NCBI GenBank assembly: GCA_946622835.1
Contig: CAMOQI010000016.1
Span: 1 to 9,368 of the forward strand
Source of the DNA: an uncultured Candidatus Melainabacteria bacterium
Lineage (GTDB): Bacteria; Cyanobacteriota; Vampirovibrionia; Gastranaerophilales; Gastranaerophilaceae
DNA: 9,368 nt
Reading direction: 5' to 3'
Below the pieces are notes generated by a model. That model did no database searches. It was not told where the DNA came from and saw only the letters and a program-made list of their open reading frames with translations. How positions within the stretch are numbered: position 1 is the first letter of the stretch; every line of letters begins with the position of its first letter. Position numbers and translations under genes: made by a program. Of the stretch, positions 5,927-9,368 are shown piece after piece.

Positions 5927-6634
5927 ATGGCAACAAGCAAGATTGAATGGACAGAGGTTACCTGGAATCCTTTAACCGGTTGCACAAAAATATCCGATGG
6001 TTGCGCAAACTGCTATGCAGCAAATTTTGCAAGGCGTTTACAGGCAATGGGAAACGCTCGTTATCAAAATGGATTTAAACCAACAGTTCATGAGGATCTG
6101 ATTGAACTTCCAAAAAGTTGGAAAGCCCCTAAAAAAGTATTTGTTAATTCAATGTCCGATTTATTTCACGAAGATATTTCGACTGAAACAATATTAAAAA
6201 TATTCAAAATAATGAATGAATGTCCACAACACCAGTTTCAGATTTTAACCAAAAGATCGGAGAGATTGAAAGAAATAGCCTCGCAAATTAATTGGACAGA
6301 CAACATTTGGATGGGTGTGACCGTTGAAAATAATAAGTATTATTCAAGGATTGCTGATTTAAAAGAAACAGGTGCACGCATAAAGTTTGTTTCTGCCGAA
6401 CCATTATTGGGCAGTTTATCAGAAATAGACTTGGATGGCATTGACTGGCTAATTGTCGGTGGAGAATCTGGACCTCATTCACGAGTTATGGAAAAAGCTT
6501 GGGTTGAGGAATTACAACAAATAGCAAAGAAAGCAAAAGTTGCATTTTTCTTTAAGCAATGGGGTGGATTTAACAAAAAGAAAAATGGAAAACTGTTAAA
6601 TGGAAAAATAATCCAAGAATATCCAAAGAAATAG
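5927..6634 (+). CDS. Gp37/Gp68-family protein (DUF5131), three-Cys motif
   Basis: 235 residues, close to the family's full length. Seen: IEWTEVTWNPLTGCTKISDGCANCYA (6-31) with Cys19, Cys26 and Cys29 in C-x6-C-x2-C-Y; then SMSDLFH (75-81), FQILTKR (104-110), GVTVEN (130-135), SAEPLLG (156-162), LIVGGESG (175-182) and FFKQWGG (208-214). These strand-loop blocks are the conserved blocks of the phage Gp37/Gp68 family and look like a TIM-barrel order. A cysteine trio ending CxxCY recalls radical SAM proteins, so an iron-sulfur cluster is plausible but is my inference. Translated from GTGAGGA (5914-5920), overlapping the tcmP stop, so coupled with its partner. Next gene eight bases downstream. No function is established that I know of. 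Confidence 0.88.
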   Translation: MATSKIEWTEVTWNPLTGCTKISDGCANCYAANFARRLQAMGNARYQNGFKPTVHEDLIELPKSWKAPKKVFVNSMSDLFHEDISTETILKIFKIMNECPQHQFQILTKRSERLKEIASQINWTDNIWMGVTVENNKYYSRIADLKETGARIKFVSAEPLLGSLSEIDLDGIDWLIVGGESGPHSRVMEKAWVEELQQIAKKAKVAFFFKQWGGFNKKKNGKLLNGKIIQEYPKK

Positions 6635-6642
6635 GAGAGAAT

Positions 6643-7794
6643 ATGACACACGTATTTATTGTAAACGATACTACTTTTAAAGTTCATCTTGAATATATGT
6701 TTGCCGGAACAGGCGCATCAAAAGATGCCCCGTTTCTTGTTGATTCACAATACATTAATCCCAAGAAAAGTGCAGATGGACTCACACCAGCAGGCGAAAG
6801 AAATCTTACAGCAATGATTGCAGATGTTTCAAGAATAAGACCCGGTGATAGTATTATTTTTTACTTGCAGGCAACAAAAAAACATCAAGGGATGTTTTTT
6901 GGCGTTTTCAAAGCAAAAAGCAGAGCATTTTATCAACCAACCGATGAAGAATATTTGAATTCGGAACTTGAGAAAGCTCTGAATTTTAGGGTTTTAATTC
7001 AACCGGACACTGTTTATCCGAAAGGGATAACAGAGCACGAGCTATTAGATCGAATAGACGGAGTTAATCATCCATCAGAAATGTGTTGGAGCCTAATATA
7101 CCGAAAACTCAAGGGTAATCGCGGATGTACTATGATTACGGATTATGAATCAAACAAGCTAAAGCGCAAACTTGAAGAGAAAAATAACAATCAATTTTTG
7201 AGAGGTCAAGGTTTCTCATACTCAACAGAAAGCAAATGTATTGTCCTAACCACATCAACAAAAGAATATACGGGAAATATTCTTTCATTATCAATTGATG
7301 AACGTTTGATAAAAAAGTATAAGGATGGTCACAAGTTTGAAACACATTTGCAGGCATATATTATGCAGCATTATGACGAAGAACCTTTGCGTTCAATGAT
7401 TGCATTTGACTGTAATTGGGCAGGCAATGAGGTTTCATGTGGTGTTGGAATGCAGCGTATAGATTCAATGTTTGTCAGTGAATATGATGACAGAATAATT
7501 ATCAACGTTGTTGAATTAAAATGTGTTGTACCATATTCAGAAATTGTTACGGACCAATTGCCTTGGTATGTTGATTGGATCAAAGACTATTTAATTCCAC
7601 TATATGATAGAAAAGTCATAATACAGCCAATTATAGTTGCAAAAGAGTTTTCAAATTCTGAAGATACTCAAACATATAAATCGACTTGTGAATCTTTCAT
7701 GACAGAGGATAACAATGATTTCCAGATAAGAGAGATTCAATTTGTTTCATATAATGTTGAGAATAATGAATTATCTTTCAATATAGAATTTTAA
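6643..7794 (+). CDS. PUA/EVE-like domain fused to a NucS-like PD-(D/E)xK nuclease
   Basis: 383 residues. N-terminal half (about 1-165): strands and the segment RPGDSIIFYLQ (66-76) with GMFFGVFKAKSRAFY (83-97), and a later CWSLIYRKLKGNRGC (148-162), resembling PUA-superfamily EVE-type domains, which read modified bases. C-terminal part (about 225-340): FETHLQAYI (232-240, Glu233), GMQRIDSMF (269-277, Asp274), NVVELKCV (288-295, Glu291-x-Lys293) and DQLPWYVDWI (304-313, Gln305). This E / D / E-x-K / Q series matches NucS-type restriction-like nucleases with every key residue present. A helical linker lies between. AGGAGAG (6633-6639) sits four bases before the ATG. It is the third gene of the TcmP operon, so it is the likely effector. 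The nuclease call is firmer than the EVE call. Confidence 0.72.
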   Translation: MTHVFIVNDTTFKVHLEYMFAGTGASKDAPFLVDSQYINPKKSADGLTPAGERNLTAMIADVSRIRPGDSIIFYLQATKKHQGMFFGVFKAKSRAFYQPTDEEYLNSELEKALNFRVLIQPDTVYPKGITEHELLDRIDGVNHPSEMCWSLIYRKLKGNRGCTMITDYESNKLKRKLEEKNNNQFLRGQGFSYSTESKCIVLTTSTKEYTGNILSLSIDERLIKKYKDGHKFETHLQAYIMQHYDEEPLRSMIAFDCNWAGNEVSCGVGMQRIDSMFVSEYDDRIIINVVELKCVVPYSEIVTDQLPWYVDWIKDYLIPLYDRKVIIQPIIVAKEFSNSEDTQTYKSTCESFMTEDNNDFQIREIQFVSYNVENNELSFNIEF

Positions 7795-7797
7795 TGC

Positions 7798-7826
7798 TGG
7801 ATATCTATCACAAAGTGTGGTATAGT
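7798..7826 (+). promoter_or_regulatory. Extended -10 promoter of the methyltransferase gene
   Basis: TGGATA (7798-7803), 17 bases, then TATAGT (7821-7826) preceded by TG at 7818-7819 (extended -10). It begins just after the nuclease stop codon and would give a start near 7833, leaving a leader of about 16 bases before the GTG. The methyltransferase can thus be made independently of the upstream operon, as protection requires. Confidence 0.6.
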
Positions 7827-7848
7827 GGAATAGGAAAGAGGTGATGTC

Positions 7849-8850
7849 GTGAACTATATTGGATCAAAACAATCATTAATGGGATTCTTGACAGATACCA
7901 TTACCGATGTTGTAGGAACTGAAACCCAAGGCAAAGTCTTTGCTGACTTGTTTGCCGGAACAGGTGCAGTCGGTACTGCATTCAAAAGAAAAGGCTATAG
8001 AGTCTTAGCTAATGACATTCAAGAATATAGTTATGTATTAAATCGTCATCTCATTCAAAATGTTCCACCTGTGAAAATAGAAATATTAGATTATCTCAAT
8101 GAACTAAAAGGAACAGAAGGCTTTATATACAAAAACTACTGTGCCGGCTCAGGTAGCGGGAGACAATACTTTACCGATGAGAATGGCAAAAAGTGCGATG
8201 CAATCAGGATTGAGTTGAATGAATTAAAGCGTTCAGGAGAAATAGATGAATCGCAGTATTACTTCCTGTTAGCAAGTTTGATAAACTCAATAGACAAGTA
8301 TGCAAACACCGCTTCTGTATATGGTGCTTTCCTCAAAAAAGTAAAGAAGTCCGCAGCAAAAGAGTTTGAGCTCGAATTGCTTCCAATAATTGATGGTGAT
8401 AAAGAAAGCAAAGCTTATAAAGATAATATCACTAACTTGATAAAGGAAATTGGCGGAGATATTCTCTATATGGATCCCCCATACAACGCAAGACAGTATT
8501 GCACAAACTATCACGTGCTTGAGACGATTGCATTATATGACAATCCGGTACTAAAAGGAAAAACCGGACTCAGAGATTACACAGAACAAAAAAGTGCATT
8601 CTGTTCAAAGCGAACGGTAGTTGAGGCGTTTGATGAAGTATTGAGAAACGCTGAGTTCAATTACATATTCCTTAGTTACAACAATGAAGGATTGATGGAT
8701 TTCAATACAATTCGTAAAACTATGGAAAAGTATGGCGAGTATCAGCAATTTAGTACAGACTACAAAAGATTCAAGGCTGATGTTGATGAAAACCGAAACT
8801 ATTCAGCAAACAAAACAACCGAATATCTACACTGCTTAATCAAAAAGTAA
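7849..8850 (+). CDS. D12-class N6-adenine DNA methyltransferase of a type II restriction-modification system
   Basis: 333 residues, full length for a D12 (Dam-like, alpha-group) adenine methyltransferase. Seen: the N-terminal MNYIGSK (1-7), SAM-binding motif I ADLFAGTGAVG (32-42), ANDIQ (54-58, motif II acid), motif IV DPPY (209-212) and the strand FLSYNNEG (274-281). The segment from about 85 to 205 is the likely target-recognition region; recognition sequence cannot be read from it. Start: GTG at 7849 after AGAGGTGA (7837-7844); the nearby ATG at 7844 is out of frame. It transfers a methyl group to adenine N6 in the host copies of the site, protecting them from the HNH endonuclease encoded directly downstream. 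Stop codon lies in the terminator stem. AT-rich codons as in the rest of the island. Confidence 0.92.
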   Translation: MNYIGSKQSLMGFLTDTITDVVGTETQGKVFADLFAGTGAVGTAFKRKGYRVLANDIQEYSYVLNRHLIQNVPPVKIEILDYLNELKGTEGFIYKNYCAGSGSGRQYFTDENGKKCDAIRIELNELKRSGEIDESQYYFLLASLINSIDKYANTASVYGAFLKKVKKSAAKEFELELLPIIDGDKESKAYKDNITNLIKEIGGDILYMDPPYNARQYCTNYHVLETIALYDNPVLKGKTGLRDYTEQKSAFCSKRTVVEAFDEVLRNAEFNYIFLSYNNEGLMDFNTIRKTMEKYGEYQQFSTDYKRFKADVDENRNYSANKTTEYLHCLIKK

Positions 8851-8877
8851 CTTCGCTGTTGTGAAGTTACTTTTTTT
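8842..8877 (+). terminator. Intrinsic terminator overlapping the methyltransferase stop codon
   Basis: GTAACTTC (8847-8854) pairs with GAAGTTAC (8863-8870) around an 8-base loop. Five A residues upstream (8842-8846) can extend the stem with the first five of seven T residues (8871-8877). The T-run directly after the stem is the textbook form. The stop TAA (8848-8850) lies inside the stem, so termination could depend on when the ribosome leaves. The A-tract makes it potentially active in both directions. Confidence 0.85.
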
Positions 8878-8887
8878 CTGCTATAAT
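8859..8887 (+). promoter_or_regulatory. Promoter of the HNH endonuclease gene, embedded in the terminator
   Basis: Exact TATAAT (8882-8887) with an upstream TG (8879-8880; extended -10), and TTGTGA (8859-8864, four of six matches) at a 17-base spacing. The -35 lies in the loop and descending arm of the methyltransferase terminator and the -10 just after its T-run. Transcription would start near 8894, about 25 bases before the GTG at 8919. The endonuclease is thus insulated from, and separately transcribed from, the methyltransferase. Confidence 0.7.
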
Positions 8888-8918
8888 TATCTCATCAAGT
8901 GTTAAAGGTGGGATAGTT

Positions 8919-9368
8919 GTGAATCCATTTAAAGAAGGCAGTACTCAGTATAAGGACTTTGAAACAATGTCGGATTGCAAGTGGCATTGTACTAAATGTG
9001 AATTACTAAGCGGTCAAGCGAAAACTTGGCAAGTGTGGCGGCAAGAAAAAGGCATACAACTCGACCAAGATGAAGATGGCAACTGGTACAAGAAAACGTA
9101 TTGTGAGAATTGCGGTGCGAAAACTATTCACAGAAAACTAAAATCCACAGAAATATTAGATGTTGATTTGAAAGCGAGAACAGGAATACCGGCAGCAATC
9201 GCTAAACGAGCTAAAGCGCTATACAATTGTGTTGACGAGTATTCTGTTCGTACTGAACCTGCAAATCAATTGGAAATAGATCACAGGATTCCTCAAGTAA
9301 GATGGACAACCAACGAGGACGACAACTCTAATTTGACTGATGATGAAATCAAGAAAAAATATATGCTT
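8919..9368 (+). CDS. HNH-type restriction endonuclease, 3'-truncated by the window edge
   Basis: The frame is open from GTG 8919 through the last base (150 codons, no stop); the ORF continues outside. The site AAAGGTGGG (8904-8912) precedes the GTG. Seen: two CxxC pairs (Cys24/Cys27 and Cys62/Cys65) that probably bind a structural zinc, a segment with RTGIPAAIAKRAKALY (87-102), and an HNH beta-beta-metal start LEIDHRIPQVRW (118-129, with Asp121-His122 as the expected catalytic pair), then DDNSNLTDDEIKKKYML. The downstream Asn/His of the HNH site would lie just past the edge. Position directly behind a D12 methyltransferase makes it the cognate type II enzyme. The cut site is not readable from the sequence. 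Confidence 0.82.
   Translation, partial: MNPFKEGSTQYKDFETMSDCKWHCTKCELLSGQAKTWQVWRQEKGIQLDQDEDGNWYKKTYCENCGAKTIHRKLKSTEILDVDLKARTGIPAAIAKRAKALYNCVDEYSVRTEPANQLEIDHRIPQVRWTTNEDDNSNLTDDEIKKKYML

Larger units (their letters stand above)
3737..9368. mobile_element. Left part of a tRNA-Thr-integrated genomic island (right end not in window)
   Basis: Inferred element running from the break in tRNA-Thr to beyond the window. Support: the truncated tRNA, clustered short repeats next to it, a visible drop in GC and shift to A/T-ending codons in every gene right of the junction, and accessory content (nucleotidyltransferase, TcmP / Gp37-Gp68 / nuclease operon, restriction-modification pair). No integrase, excisionase, relaxase, replication or phage structural gene is visible. 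It could therefore be an integrative element with its mobility genes at the far end, a satellite, or a decayed island. The right boundary is unknown. Confidence 0.6.

Noticed and set aside
3690..9368. CRISPR array or retron RNA in the island
   Set aside because: No regularly spaced repeats with unique spacers and no reverse transcriptase; the only repeats are the 11-base copies at 3812-3893, which are too short and too close together.

Overview
The window joins two kinds of DNA. Bases 1 to about 3690 are a mid-GC bacterial chromosome with tightly packed genes. Bases from about 3737 to the right edge are visibly AT-richer and hold accessory genes. The protein types (short paired CHR transporters, a YgjP-like metallopeptidase, a TcmP/Gp37-Gp68 pair), strong GGAGG-type ribosome sites and A/T-rich sigma70-like promoters suggest a Firmicute of the Clostridia. 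The species cannot be read from the sequence.

Left region (2-3400, all + strand): the 3' three quarters of moaA (molybdenum cofactor synthesis), a small MOSC-domain protein, two overlapping short CHR (chromate-transporter type) genes, an unrecognised 142-residue protein, and a YgjP-like zinc metallopeptidase. The first four are packed or overlapping and look like one transcription unit linking molybdopterin chemistry to an oxyanion transporter.

Junction (3401-3900): two hairpins followed by T-rich tracts on the minus strand lie downstream of an intact minus-strand tRNA-Tyr(GTA). Seven bases upstream of tRNA-Tyr is only the 3' part of a tRNA-Thr(TGT), which breaks inside the anticodon stem. 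Beyond the break the composition changes, and four copies of an 11-base motif (three direct, one inverted) follow within 160 bases. This is the expected layout of an attachment site left by a tyrosine recombinase that used tRNA-Thr. The other end, with the restored tRNA and probably the integrase, would lie beyond the right edge.

Island (3737-9368, cut by the window): a minus-strand nucleotidyltransferase-fold gene with its own consensus promoter. Divergent to it is a three-gene operon: a three-Cys-motif partner protein (TcmP), a Gp37/Gp68-family protein with the C-x6-C-x2-C motif, and a protein joining a PUA/EVE-like N-terminal region to a NucS-like PD-(D/E)xK nuclease. Then comes a type II restriction-modification pair: a D12-class adenine methyltransferase with its own extended -10 promoter, an intrinsic terminator overlapping its stop codon, and an HNH endonuclease whose promoter is embedded in that terminator. 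The 3' end of the endonuclease is missing.

Taken together, the right half looks like a defence island in a tRNA gene. The restriction-modification pair is conventional. The TcmP / Gp37-Gp68 / PUA-nuclease operon is the part most likely to be an uncharacterised system. Its architecture suggests a two-protein modification or processing activity coupled to a base-sensing nuclease, but this is inference from domains and gene order only.
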